The notes below the pieces were generated by a model, which was not told the origin of the DNA, did no database searches, and saw only the letters and a list, made by a program, of their open reading frames with translations. 64,000 bases of DNA from JBCCMQ01 sp039026235. GTDB taxonomy: Bacteria > Pseudomonadota > Alphaproteobacteria > Rhodobacterales > Rhodobacteraceae. The stretch spans positions 186,001-250,000 of the forward strand of contig JBCCMQ010000003.1 in the NCBI GenBank assembly GCA_039026235.1, given 5' to 3'. The position numbers and the translations under genes are program-made. The stretch's first letter is position 1. Every line of letters starts with the position of its first letter. Positions 17,003 through 25,871 of this stretch are shown one piece after another.

Positions 17003-17806
17003 ATGGAGTCGGCAGACAACCCTCGGCAGCTTCACGCCCTCTTGGAATGGCAGGTCGAACTTGGAGCGACCGATGCCATCGGCGATGTCCCGATTGATCG
17101 CTTTGCAACGGCCAGTTCGGAAAAACAGCAGCCTGTCGGACCGGATATATCTTCGAACGGACCGACTGCGCCCAACCCGCCTTTGGGTGGTGCTGAGGCG
17201 TCAGACCCGGTCGCTGCGGCCGAGGTGGCCGCCGGCGCCGCCAAAACGCTTGTGGAGTTGCAGAGCGCGCTGGCAGACTATCACCATTGTGAGCTTCGCC
17301 TCGGCGCGCAGAATTTGGTTTTTGCCGATGGGACCGCAGGCGCAAAAGTCATGATCATCGGCGAAGCGCCGGGGCGTGATGAGGACATTCAAGGCCGTCC
17401 CTTTGTCGGTCGCGCCGGACAGCTTTTGGATAAGATGCTGGCGGCGGTCGGCCTGTCCCGGCAATCGCGCGAACATGAGACTTCTGTATACATCACCAAT
17501 GTACTGCCGTGGCGGCCGCCCCAGAACCGTGATCCCACTTTGGAAGAGATTGCGATGATGCTGCCATTCATGCGCCGTCACGTGGCGCTGGCCAACCCTG
17601 ATTTTGTTGTGCTTATGGGAAACATCTCTTGCCAGGCAGCGCTCGGGCGCCGGGGAATCACCCGGCTGCGCGGAAGCTGGACCCAGGCCTATGGCAAACC
17701 CGCTTTGCCCATGTTCCATCCCGCATATCTTTTGCGAAATCCGGCAGCCAAGCGCGAAGCGTGGGCTGACCTTCTTGAGATCAAGGCGTACGGGGGCCAG
17801 GAATGA
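17003..17806 (+). CDS. uracil-DNA glycosylase, family-4-like without iron-sulfur ligands
   Basis: A 267-residue DNA repair enzyme removing uracil from DNA. ATG at 17003 was preferred over two in-frame TTG codons directly before it. Motif A GEAPGRDEDIQG (120-131) and the C-terminal HPAYLLR (239-245) are those of the UdgA-type superfamily. The first 80 residues are a low-complexity, Ala/Pro-rich extension. Family 4 enzymes carry four Cys for a [4Fe-4S] cluster; here only C96 is present. W170 replaces the Cys before RPP, M186 the next one, and Y93 the first. Cluster-less relatives are known from Bradyrhizobium. It is coupled to moaB by an ATGA overlap. Confidence 0.88.
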   Translation: MESADNPRQLHALLEWQVELGATDAIGDVPIDRFATASSEKQQPVGPDISSNGPTAPNPPLGGAEASDPVAAAEVAAGAAKTLVELQSALADYHHCELRLGAQNLVFADGTAGAKVMIIGEAPGRDEDIQGRPFVGRAGQLLDKMLAAVGLSRQSREHETSVYITNVLPWRPPQNRDPTLEEIAMMLPFMRRHVALANPDFVVLMGNISCQAALGRRGITRLRGSWTQAYGKPALPMFHPAYLLRNPAAKREAWADLLEIKAYGGQE

Positions 17807-18345
17807 GCCGTATCGACACAACACGGGTTTTCCTGCCGGTCAAGATCGCCATCCTGACTGTCAGCGATACCCGTACGGTTGCCGAAGACCGCTCTGGTCA
17901 AACGCTTTCCGATCTGGTCACCGATGCGGGTCATTCGGTCTCGGCACGGCAGATTGTTCCGGATGACAGACCGCTTATTGCGGAACAACTGCGCGCTTGG
18001 ATTGCAGAGCCTGAAATCGATGTTGTGATCTCGACCGGGGGGACGGGTCTGACCGGTCGGGACGTCACCGTGGAGGCGCACCGTGATGTCTATGAGAAGG
18101 AAATAGATGCCTTCGGGACTGTTTTCACGCTGATATCAGTGCAGAAAATTGGCACCAGCGCGGTGCAAAGCCGGGCCTGTGGGGGTGTTGCAGGCGGCAC
18201 ATATCTCTTTGCTTTACCTGGAAGTCCAAGTGCTTGCCGCGACGCCTGGCAAGAGATACTGGCCCCGCAACTCGATTTTCGACACCGGCCCTGCAACTTT
18301 GTCGAAATTTTTCCACGTCTCGACGAACATTTGCGACGGAAGTGA
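17803..18345 (+). CDS. moaB: molybdenum cofactor biosynthesis protein B
   Basis: A 180-residue MogA/MoaB-fold protein acting in molybdopterin adenylylation or a related step. The family motifs are clear: AILTVSDTRTVAEDRSG near residues 19-35, VISTGGTGLTGRDVT near 73-87, and the FALPGSPSACRDAW loop near 144-157. Start ATG overlaps the stop of the glycosylase gene. Other cofactor genes lie at 5.4-6.1 kb and 29.9-34 kb, so the pathway is dispersed. The MoaB versus MogA choice rests on overall resemblance to MoaB and is less certain than the family. Confidence 0.92.
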   Translation: MSRIDTTRVFLPVKIAILTVSDTRTVAEDRSGQTLSDLVTDAGHSVSARQIVPDDRPLIAEQLRAWIAEPEIDVVISTGGTGLTGRDVTVEAHRDVYEKEIDAFGTVFTLISVQKIGTSAVQSRACGGVAGGTYLFALPGSPSACRDAWQEILAPQLDFRHRPCNFVEIFPRLDEHLRRK

Positions 18346-18456
18346 AGGGGTCGTACGTATTAATCGGCAACACGTGTGATTTGGTGAATTGGCGCTGGGT
18401 CGGTCAAAGGCTATGTCCTGTGCTACACTCGCCCCGCTCCGAAACGGAAAAATGCT

Positions 18457-19914
18457 ATGAGATTTCTGGGACGCAGCCTAATGGGGGTCTTCCTGCTGTC
18501 GCTGACAGTGGGCCTTTTGGCGTGGGCGGGCGGAACCGTCTACGCCGCCCTGGAAGAGCGGCGCGCGCAAGAGGCAAATCAGCGTCCGGCGCGCGAACGT
18601 GTGCTGACAGTCAATGTGACTGAAGTTGTCGCGCAACAGATCGAACCCATACTGTCGGCCTTTGGCGAGATCAGTAGCCGCCGTGAGCTTGAGGTAAGGA
18701 CGGCGGCCTCCGGAACCGTAGTCTTCGTGGCACCGGAATTCGTTGAGGGCGGGCGGGTCACCGCAGGTCAATTGCTTCTGCAGGTCGATCCGGCCGATGC
18801 AGAGGCAGCGTTGCAAAGCGCAGAAACCGATGTGAAAGACGCTGAGGCTGACCTTGAAGACGCAATTGTGTCGCTTGATCTTGCCGAGGACGAACTTGCC
18901 GCCGCCCGGGTGCAAGCCGCGCTTCGCGGGCAAGCGCTTTCGCGCCAGCAGGACCTGCGCGACCGGGGCGTCGGCACCGAGGCAGCGGTCGAAGACGCGA
19001 CGCTTTCGGCTTCAACAGCCGCGCAGTCGGTTCTTGCGGCCAGAAAGTCCGTCGCCCAGGGTGATGCCCGGCTGGCCCAGGCCCGCACGCGCTTGGACCG
19101 GGAGATTCTGGATCTTGCCGACGCACAGCGCCGACTGGACGAAACCAAGGTTGTTGCCGGCTTTTCCGGCACCTTGTCCGAGACGGTGGTGGCCGAGGGC
19201 GGAATAGTGTCGCCGAACGAACGTATTGCGCTGCTGATCGATCCAGCCCGACTTGAAGTCGCATTCCGCATCTCGACCGTTCAGTTTACGCGCCTTCTTG
19301 ATACCGAGGACAGTTTGATTGCCGCGCCGGTCTCGATTTCTTTGGACGTCTTGGGAACGGATCTTGTCACTGAAGGCCGCGTGACCCGGGAATCGGGCAG
19401 TGTTGCTGACGGGTTGTCGGGGCGCACGCTTTTTGCCGCTCTGGACGAAGCCGGCGGGTTTCGCCCGGGTGACTTCGTGAAGGTCAGCGTTCGCGAACCC
19501 GCGTTGGACCGGGTCGCACTGCTGCCAGCCACTGCCGTGGATGCCAGCGGATACGTGCTGGCGGTGGGCGCGGAAGACCGCCTGGAAGAGCGCGAGACCC
19601 GTGTTCTGCGGCGCCAGGGCGACAACGTGATAGTGGACGCCCGTGGCCTAGCCGGCGCCCGCGTCTTGGCCGAGCGAACGCCGCTTACGGGCCCCGGTAT
19701 CAAGGTGCGCCCGATCCTACTTGGCGAGCCGCAGGAACCGCTTGAAGTGGCGGTTGTCACCCTGGATCCGGAACGCCGCGCCCGGCTTGTTGCATTTGTC
19801 GAAGGCAATAGTCGCATGCCTGCCGGCGTGAAAGAACGGGTGCTCGGGCAGCTCCAAAAAGATGAAGTGCCGATCGAAATGGTGCATCGCCTCGAATCCA
19901 GAATGGGTGGATAG
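18457..19914 (+). CDS. RND efflux membrane-fusion (periplasmic adaptor) protein
   Basis: A 485-residue adaptor linking an RND pump to an outer-membrane channel. Residues about 7-28 (VFLLSLTVGLLAWAGGTVYA) anchor it in the inner membrane. The lipoyl/barrel-sandwich half is near 70-105 (VRTAASGTVVFVAPEFVEGG). A long alpha-helical hairpin spans roughly 108-225, Ala-, Glu- and Arg-rich with heptads. The second lipoyl half LDETKVVAGFSGTLSETVVAEGG follows near 227. Beta-barrel and membrane-proximal domains come next. It ends five bases before the pump gene, so the two form an operon. The substrate cannot be told. No outer-membrane TolC is in the window. Confidence 0.9.
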   Translation: MRFLGRSLMGVFLLSLTVGLLAWAGGTVYAALEERRAQEANQRPARERVLTVNVTEVVAQQIEPILSAFGEISSRRELEVRTAASGTVVFVAPEFVEGGRVTAGQLLLQVDPADAEAALQSAETDVKDAEADLEDAIVSLDLAEDELAAARVQAALRGQALSRQQDLRDRGVGTEAAVEDATLSASTAAQSVLAARKSVAQGDARLAQARTRLDREILDLADAQRRLDETKVVAGFSGTLSETVVAEGGIVSPNERIALLIDPARLEVAFRISTVQFTRLLDTEDSLIAAPVSISLDVLGTDLVTEGRVTRESGSVADGLSGRTLFAALDEAGGFRPGDFVKVSVREPALDRVALLPATAVDASGYVLAVGAEDRLEERETRVLRRQGDNVIVDARGLAGARVLAERTPLTGPGIKVRPILLGEPQEPLEVAVVTLDPERRARLVAFVEGNSRMPAGVKERVLGQLQKDEVPIEMVHRLESRMGG

Positions 19915-19918
19915 AGCC

Positions 19919-22900
19919 ATGCGCCGTTTCGGTTTTATCGACGGAGTTCTGAGCTATTTCACGCGCCACCGGACGGCCGCCAACCTGCTTTTGGTGATTT
20001 TGATCGCCCTGGGTTTGGCCGCTATGCCAAGGATGCGCGCCCAATTCTTTCCCGATGTGGTGGTCGAACAAATATCCGTCGTCGTTGAATGGGACGGTGC
20101 CGGGGCCGAGGATGTCGACGCGTCCATTGTCCAGCTCTTAGAGCCTGCGGTGCTGGTGGTCGACGGTGTGGCCGAGACAAGCTCGACATCGCGCGAAGGG
20201 CGGGGCCAGATTCAGGTGGAATTCGAACCCGGTTGGGACATGGCTGCAGCGCTCGATTCGGTGCAGCAGGCGGTCGACGGCGTCAGCGATCTGCCCGAAG
20301 CGTCCGAGGAACCCGTGGTGCAGCGGTCTTACTGGCGCGACCGCGTGACCGATATTGTCATAACCGGGCCCATTGGCACCGATCAGCTTGCCCGAATTAC
20401 CGACGAATTCGTCGCCCGCTTATTCGATGTGGGTGTGACGCGGGCCACGATCCGAGGCGTTGCGGCGCCAGAGACCATTGTCGAGGTGCCATCGGTTGCG
20501 CTGATGCGCCACGACGTGACCATGTCCGAGATTGCGGCCGCCATCGAGGCCGAGGCCAATACCGACCCGGCCGGTACTGTGGATTCCGCGAATGCGCGGG
20601 TCCGAACAGGCACAGCGCGTCGGTCCGCGATGGATATTGCGGACATTGTCGTGCGCTCAAACGATGATGGCTCAAAGCTGCGGATCTCGGACATTGGCGT
20701 CGTGCGCGTCGAAGGCGTAGACCGTGAACGGTCGTACTTTGTGGGTGCCAATCCGGCCATGTCTGTGCGCGTAGACCGGTCGCCGCTGGGGGACGCCATT
20801 GAAATTCAGCGCCAGGTAGAAGCGGTCGCCGAGGAGGTAATGGCGGGTCTGCCCGACGGAGTAAGCATCGACCTAATCCGCACCCGCGCCGAGGCCATTA
20901 CTGGGCGATTGAACATTCTTCTCGACAATGGCGCCACGGGTCTGGCCCTTGTGGTCTGCCTGCTCTTCCTTTTCCTGAACGCGCGTACGGCCTTCTGGGT
21001 GGCGGCGGGCATTCCGGTTGCCATGCTGACGGCCATCGCGCTGATGTATGCGGCGGGCATGACCATCAATATGATCTCGCTCTTTGCCCTTATCATCACG
21101 CTCGGCATCGTCGTAGATGACGCGATCGTTGTGGGTGAACACGCCGATTTTCGGGCGCGGAGGCTGGGTGAAGGACCAATTGAGGCGGCAGAGAATGCGG
21201 CGCGCCGCATGGCGGCACCGGTTTTTTCGGCCACTATCACGACTGTGATCGCCTTCTTCGGGCTTACGGTCATTTCCGGACGCTTTGGTGACCTGATCAG
21301 CAGCATGCCATTCACCGTTATCGTTGTGCTTGCCGCGTCTCTTGTCGAGTGCTTCCTTATCCTGCCGCGCCATATGTCCCACGCGCTGGTGCACACAGCC
21401 AAGGAACACTGGTACGACTGGCCGTCGCGGCAGGTGAACCGCGGGTTTCGCTGGGTAAGAGATCGGCTTTTCCGTCCGCTAATGGCGGTCGTGGTGCTTG
21501 CCCGATATCCGGTTCTGGCGGGTGCCGTCGTCCTTTTGGCTACTCAGGCGGCTGTGTTCATCAAGGGCGATGTTCAGTGGCGGTTCTTCAATGCACCAGA
21601 GCGCGCGTCCGTGTCGGGTAATTTTGCGATGTTGCCGGGTGCGACCCGTGAGGACACATTTGCCCAGATGCGCCTGCTTCAGCAATCGGTCGAAGATGTG
21701 GCACGCCAGCTTGAGGCGCGCCACGGCGCGCACCCGATCGACTATGTGGTGGCTGAAGTCGGCGGAACGACCGGGCGCGGCCTGGCCGGATCCGACACCA
21801 AGACACCGGATCAGCTTGGCTCAATCGCCGTCGAATTGATTGACCCGGATCTGCGGCCCTATTCGTCCCGCGAATTTGTGGCTGAACTCAACGAAGCAAT
21901 CGTGCGCCACCCGATGGTTGAAACCCTCAGTTTCCGAGGGTGGCGGTCGGGGCCGGGTGGCGATTCGCTCGAAGTTGTGTTTTCGGGTGCCAGCAGCGCG
22001 ACGCTGAAGGCGGCCTCGGAGGCGCTAAAGCAGGCGGTCGAAGTGTTCCCCGAAGTATCGGCCGTTGAAGACAATCTCGCCTACGACAAAGAAGAGCTTG
22101 TTCTTGACCTTACAGCCCAGGGCCAGGCGCTTGGCTTTTCGATCGACGATCTTGGGCGCGAACTGCGGTTTCGCCTTGGGGGCATTGAGGCAGCGACCTA
22201 TCCTTCCGGCACTCGGTCAGCTTCCATTCGGGTTGAACTGCCCGAGGGAGAGTTGACTGCTGACTTTCTCGAACGGACCCAGATGCGCACAGAAAGCGGC
22301 GCCTACGTGCCTTTGGCTGATCTGGTCACGGTGACCTCTACCACCGGCTTTTCCACCATTCGCCGCGAAAACGGTGTTCGACAGATCACTGTTTCTGGCG
22401 ACATCTCGGAAGATGATGCGGCCCGGGCCAATGAAATCACCCGCACGCTGGAAGAAGAAATCCTGCCTGAAATCTCAAGCGTTCATCAGGTGGATTACCG
22501 ACTGTCAGGACTGGCCGAACAGGAACAGCGCTTCCTGAACGATGCCCTTCTTGGCTTCACGCTTTGCCTCCTGGGTATTTATCTGACCCTTGCCTGGATC
22601 TTCGCAAGCTGGGGGCGACCGTTCGTGGTTATGGCGATCATCCCCTTCGGTCTCATCGGGGCGATTTGGGGACATGCTTATTGGGACGTTCCGTTATCCA
22701 TGTTCTCGGTCATCGGTCTTATCGGGATGACAGGCATTATCATCAATGACTCCATCGTTCTGGTCACGACGATCGATGAATATGCCGAAAAGCGGGGGCT
22801 GATCCCGGCGATCATTGATGGCACAGCCGATAGGCTACGCCCCGTGATGCTGACCACATTGACGACCGTTCTTGGGTTGGCGCCACTGCTTTTCGAGACG

Positions 22901-23311
22901 TCAACCCAGGCGCAATTTCTCAAACCCACGGTAATCACGCTTGTCTACGGTTTAGGCTTTGGGATGTTCCTGGTTCTGCTTCTTGTTCCAGCCCTTGTGG
23001 CAATGCAACTGGACGCGGACCGCTTTGCGGCTTCGGTCCGCCGGGCGACGATGAACACGCGTCGTGCAGCGGGCGTGGGGTTGGCGGTTTATGTCGCCGG
23101 CGCGGCGGTCGTTGCCAGCTTTGCGGTGACGATGCTGCCGACCGTCTTGTCCCTGACCCTTCCGGCCCAAATTACAGCAATCCTGCCGCGGCTTGCTGAA
23201 CTCCCGCCGCTGCTCGCGGCCTTCTTCAGCTTTGCCGGCTTGTCCGCTGTGGCCTGCCTTGCGGTCTTTACCGTGGCTGGAATTTCCAAAGGTCTGGCAT
23301 CGCGGGCCTAA
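19919..23311 (+). CDS. RND efflux transporter permease with an extended C-terminus
   Basis: A 1130-residue proton-driven inner-membrane pump. The start at 19919 follows the adaptor gene by four bases. The N-terminal helix is followed by a large periplasmic domain, and the proton-relay Asp pair is visible in GIVVDDAIVVGEHADF near residues 394-409. A second duplicated half begins after a periplasmic loop near 870, with GMTGIIINDSIVLVTTIDEY near 934-953. Length exceeds the usual 1020-1050. The excess is at the C-terminus: after the normal last helix there are two more hydrophobic segments (YVAGAAVVASFAVTMLPTVL and LLAAFFSFAGLSAVACLAVF). Multidrug or lipid substrates are possible; not decidable. 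Confidence 0.93.
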   Translation: MRRFGFIDGVLSYFTRHRTAANLLLVILIALGLAAMPRMRAQFFPDVVVEQISVVVEWDGAGAEDVDASIVQLLEPAVLVVDGVAETSSTSREGRGQIQVEFEPGWDMAAALDSVQQAVDGVSDLPEASEEPVVQRSYWRDRVTDIVITGPIGTDQLARITDEFVARLFDVGVTRATIRGVAAPETIVEVPSVALMRHDVTMSEIAAAIEAEANTDPAGTVDSANARVRTGTARRSAMDIADIVVRSNDDGSKLRISDIGVVRVEGVDRERSYFVGANPAMSVRVDRSPLGDAIEIQRQVEAVAEEVMAGLPDGVSIDLIRTRAEAITGRLNILLDNGATGLALVVCLLFLFLNARTAFWVAAGIPVAMLTAIALMYAAGMTINMISLFALIITLGIVVDDAIVVGEHADFRARRLGEGPIEAAENAARRMAAPVFSATITTVIAFFGLTVISGRFGDLISSMPFTVIVVLAASLVECFLILPRHMSHALVHTAKEHWYDWPSRQVNRGFRWVRDRLFRPLMAVVVLARYPVLAGAVVLLATQAAVFIKGDVQWRFFNAPERASVSGNFAMLPGATREDTFAQMRLLQQSVEDVARQLEARHGAHPIDYVVAEVGGTTGRGLAGSDTKTPDQLGSIAVELIDPDLRPYSSREFVAELNEAIVRHPMVETLSFRGWRSGPGGDSLEVVFSGASSATLKAASEALKQAVEVFPEVSAVEDNLAYDKEELVLDLTAQGQALGFSIDDLGRELRFRLGGIEAATYPSGTRSASIRVELPEGELTADFLERTQMRTESGAYVPLADLVTVTSTTGFSTIRRENGVRQITVSGDISEDDAARANEITRTLEEEILPEISSVHQVDYRLSGLAEQEQRFLNDALLGFTLCLLGIYLTLAWIFASWGRPFVVMAIIPFGLIGAIWGHAYWDVPLSMFSVIGLIGMTGIIINDSIVLVTTIDEYAEKRGLIPAIIDGTADRLRPVMLTTLTTVLGLAPLLFETSTQAQFLKPTVITLVYGLGFGMFLVLLLVPALVAMQLDADRFAASVRRATMNTRRAAGVGLAVYVAGAAVVASFAVTMLPTVLSLTLPAQITAILPRLAELPPLLAAFFSFAGLSAVACLAVFTVAGISKGLASRA

Positions 23312-23317
23312 CCCGCG
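23301..23317. terminator. GC hairpin across the convergent stop codons
   Basis: CGCGGG-CCTAA-CCCGCG, a 6-bp perfect stem with a 5-base loop that contains the TAA of the RND pump gene and lies over the stop of the opposing gene. It could act as a two-way transcription end. No T-run follows on either side, so a factor-independent terminator is doubtful. Confidence 0.35.
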
Positions 23318-24114
23318 GCGGCGTCGCACCCCTGCAATTCATATGCGCGTTCCTGACCGACGAGCGTGATGCGCACGTCGCGGCGCGCCATGGCAAATGG
23401 TGCTGCTTCGGGTGGCACCATATCGGCAGTGACTTCCAAACCGCCGCTTGTCCGTGTCACCTGCGCATCGGACACCCAGACGCTGGGATCCGCCAGTTCC
23501 ATGATCGCGATCACATCCGGCGATCCGGATGGCACTTCGATCTGGGCGCTGACCCGCAGACCATCGTCAATGGGCGCCACGCTGCACACTGCCCGGCCCA
23601 TGCCTGCGCTGGCTGCAGGAACGGGGCGTGACTTCAAGGCAGCCGATATAGCCTGATCTTTCTGGCCGGCTCCGGAAAGTTCGGCATCGAATGCGAGTTC
23701 GACCGGCACACAAATGTCCTTGCAAATGCCGATCGAAACGCTGCCAGCCAACCGAATTGGTGCACCGGCGGCGCGTGAGGTCAGCTCAATGGGCAAAACC
23801 AGTTCGTTTTCATATCCGACGGTCCTGAGGCCATAGTCGTGGAACACTTGCGGCTGGGGCCAATGCACGCTGACTTCCTCTAGGTTCCGTGAGCCTTCCC
23901 AGCCGAAATGCGGCGGTATCCCCGCATCGCCGGGAGACCTCCAGTACGTCTTCCAGCCGTCCTCTAACGTGATCTGAAATGCCACCATCCTTGTGCCAGA
24001 AGCGGTTACCCATCCGGGCAGAACCTGCAGCGCGGCGAGGGCCTGATTGGTTTGCGCGGCAGATGGCAGGGGCGCCATGGCCGCAAGAAACGAAAAAAAC
24101 AGATGTCGAAGCAT
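23308..24114 (-). CDS. periplasmic DsbD N-terminal-domain (DsbD-alpha-like) protein
   Basis: A 268-residue secreted protein. The ATG at 24114 gives a good signal peptide (MLRHLFFSFLAAMAPLPSAAQ); a much longer in-frame extension upstream would bury it and overlaps the divergent yqgE gene. The body matches the DsbD N-terminal immunoglobulin-like domain: WKTYWRSPGDAGIPPHFGWE, GYENELVLPIELT and a GICKDICVPVEL loop, whose two Cys form the redox pair that passes electrons to periplasmic partners. It lacks the membrane and thioredoxin parts of full DsbD, so it needs a separate CcdA-like partner. Substrate unknown. Confidence 0.8.
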   Translation of the reverse strand: MLRHLFFSFLAAMAPLPSAAQTNQALAALQVLPGWVTASGTRMVAFQITLEDGWKTYWRSPGDAGIPPHFGWEGSRNLEEVSVHWPQPQVFHDYGLRTVGYENELVLPIELTSRAAGAPIRLAGSVSIGICKDICVPVELAFDAELSGAGQKDQAISAALKSRPVPAASAGMGRAVCSVAPIDDGLRVSAQIEVPSGSPDVIAIMELADPSVWVSDAQVTRTSGGLEVTADMVPPEAAPFAMARRDVRITLVGQERAYELQGCDAAAG

Positions 24115-24220
24115 GGCGACCCGACTAAACCCGCGCCAGGCGCAAGTGAAGTCACAATCCAGAGATGTCTTGTGTAGCTGGGCCTTGAATGTGGCACCGC
24201 AACACCCGACCATTTGACCC

Positions 24221-24796
24221 ATGGAATCGCAAAGTACCGAGTCGGGTCTCGCAGCGCAGCTTCTGATCGCCATGCCTGGCATGGGCGATCCGCGCTTTGA
24301 GAAGAGCGTGATCCTGATGTGTGCGCATTCGGATGAAGGTGCAATGGGGCTGATCGTCAACAAACCTGCCCGTGATCTGAAGTTTGCCGAGCTCTTGTCT
24401 CAACTTGATATCGTGCCGGGATCAGACGTGGCCGAGACCCGAATCTATTTTGGCGGTCCGGTGGAACATGGCCGTGGATTTGTCCTGCATTCCCCCGATT
24501 ATGCCGGCAATGAGGCGACGGTCGAAGTGGGCACGCAGTTCGGAATGACGGCGACGCTCGACATTCTTGAAGACATCGCGCGGGGCGACGGTCCGGGTCG
24601 GTCAATCCTCGCGCTCGGATACGCCGGCTGGGGCCCAGGCCAGCTTGAGGGCGAGATTGCGCGGAACGGGTGGCTGACCTGTGCCGCATCGCAGGACCTC
24701 GTGTTCGGAACGCCCAATGCCGAAAAGTGGGGCGCTGCGCTGAAGACACTTGGGATCGACGCAATCGCGCTTAGCAGTGCGGCGGGGCGCGCCTGA
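24221..24796 (+). CDS. YqgE/AlgH family protein (UPF0301)
   Basis: A 191-residue cytoplasmic protein of the YqgE/AlgH family. The characteristic N-terminal sequence is GLAAQLLIAMPGMGDPRFEKSV, followed by GAMGLIVNKP near residues 46-55, FGGPVEHGRGFVLHS near 76-90, and ILALGYAGWGPGQLEGEI near 128-145. Family function is not settled; AlgH influences alginate control in Pseudomonas. It is divergently arranged with the DsbD-like gene, the ATG being about 106 bases from that gene's start. It is convergent with the TsaC gene, whose stop is four bases away. Confidence 0.92.
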   Translation: MESQSTESGLAAQLLIAMPGMGDPRFEKSVILMCAHSDEGAMGLIVNKPARDLKFAELLSQLDIVPGSDVAETRIYFGGPVEHGRGFVLHSPDYAGNEATVEVGTQFGMTATLDILEDIARGDGPGRSILALGYAGWGPGQLEGEIARNGWLTCAASQDLVFGTPNAEKWGAALKTLGIDAIALSSAAGRA

Positions 24797-24799
24797 CAC

Positions 24800-25774
24800 C
24801 TAGCCACGTGGCGCGGCGGCGCGCGCCAGCCGGTCATTGATCGCCAGTCCAAGACCCGTTTCCGGCACCGGAGCGACGGCAATCGGGCGACCCAGCGCAT
24901 CCAGCCTGTGCAGAAGATCAAAAAGGTTTGCGGCCGCTTCGGTCAAATCACCAGTCTCGGACAGATTTGCATCCGCTGCCGGACCCGGACCAAATGCCAG
25001 GAAACTCTCGCCTGCCATGGGCCCCGTCGCATTAATCCGAAGCGGTGCTGCCGGTGCATAGTGCGATCGCAGCTGACCCGGGGCTACGGGGGCGACAATG
25101 CCCGCGGAACCCGGTGTCGCCAGCACGCCGATCTTGTCCTCGACTTCCTCCAGCGACAGACCGCCCGGACGCAGAAGCGTGGGTGCGTCGGTGGACAGAT
25201 CGACAATTGTGGATTCGAGTCCGACGCGTGCGGGGCCGCCGTCCAGAATGATGCCAACGGCATTGCCCAGTCCCGAGGCGACATGCGCTGGGGTTGTGGG
25301 GCTGACGCGGCCCGAAGGATTTGCCGAAGGGGCTGCGATGGGCCCCTGAAATACGGCCAGCAGATCCTGAGCGCATGCGTTTGCCGGCACTCTGATTGCG
25401 ACGGTGTCCAAACCGGCAGTGGCCAGTTTTGAGATCTTCGAATGCTCTCTTAAAGGCAAGACCATGGTCAGGGGGCCTGGCCAGAAGGCATCTGCCAACG
25501 TCTGTGCGGCGGGTGAAAGCACCGCGATCCGGGTTGCGGTTTCTGCACTGGCCGTATGGATGATCAATGGGTTGAAAGTTGGACGGTTCTTTGCCGCGAA
25601 TATACCGGCGACTGCATGATCGTTTTGGGCATCCGCACCCAAACCGTAAACGGTTTCGGTCGGGAACGCGACCAGACCTGCAGCGTGAAGGAGTTCCGCC
25701 GCGGTTTTTAGACCTTGCGCATCGGGCTGCAAGATCGGCGGAAACTGTCCGGTCGTTTGTGACGTAGGGTTCAA
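24800..25774 (-). CDS. L-threonylcarbamoyladenylate synthase (TsaC/Sua5, long form)
   Basis: Makes threonylcarbamoyl-AMP for the universal t6A37 modification of ANN-decoding tRNAs. The YrdC domain runs from about residue 20 with LVAFPTETVYGLGADA, KNRPTFNPLIIH, PSANPSGRVSPT and a LESTIVDLS loop. A Sua5-type C-terminal extension begins APGQLRSHYAPAAPL, a linker known to close over the active site. It then runs to the end, so this is the long Sua5 form of about 325 residues. The 5' end is uncertain: a TTG at 25774 gives a family-typical short N-terminus, while a GTG at 25825 in the same frame adds 17 residues. Confidence 0.92.
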   Translation of the reverse strand: MNPTSQTTGQFPPILQPDAQGLKTAAELLHAAGLVAFPTETVYGLGADAQNDHAVAGIFAAKNRPTFNPLIIHTASAETATRIAVLSPAAQTLADAFWPGPLTMVLPLREHSKISKLATAGLDTVAIRVPANACAQDLLAVFQGPIAAPSANPSGRVSPTTPAHVASGLGNAVGIILDGGPARVGLESTIVDLSTDAPTLLRPGGLSLEEVEDKIGVLATPGSAGIVAPVAPGQLRSHYAPAAPLRINATGPMAGESFLAFGPGPAADANLSETGDLTEAAANLFDLLHRLDALGRPIAVAPVPETGLGLAINDRLARAAAPRG

Positions 25775-25871
25775 GTTTGCGCGCCGTCGATTATGGATTA
25801 CCGTTTGCTTGACGTTAGGTCGCACGCTACCGCCGTGCCATCAAGCCCGCCGAAAAAAGCAGAGAATCACG

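Noticed and set aside
23308..24363. Longer version of the DsbD-like gene starting at 24363
   Set aside because: The extra 83 residues have no family match, would hide a good signal peptide, and overlap the divergent yqgE gene.
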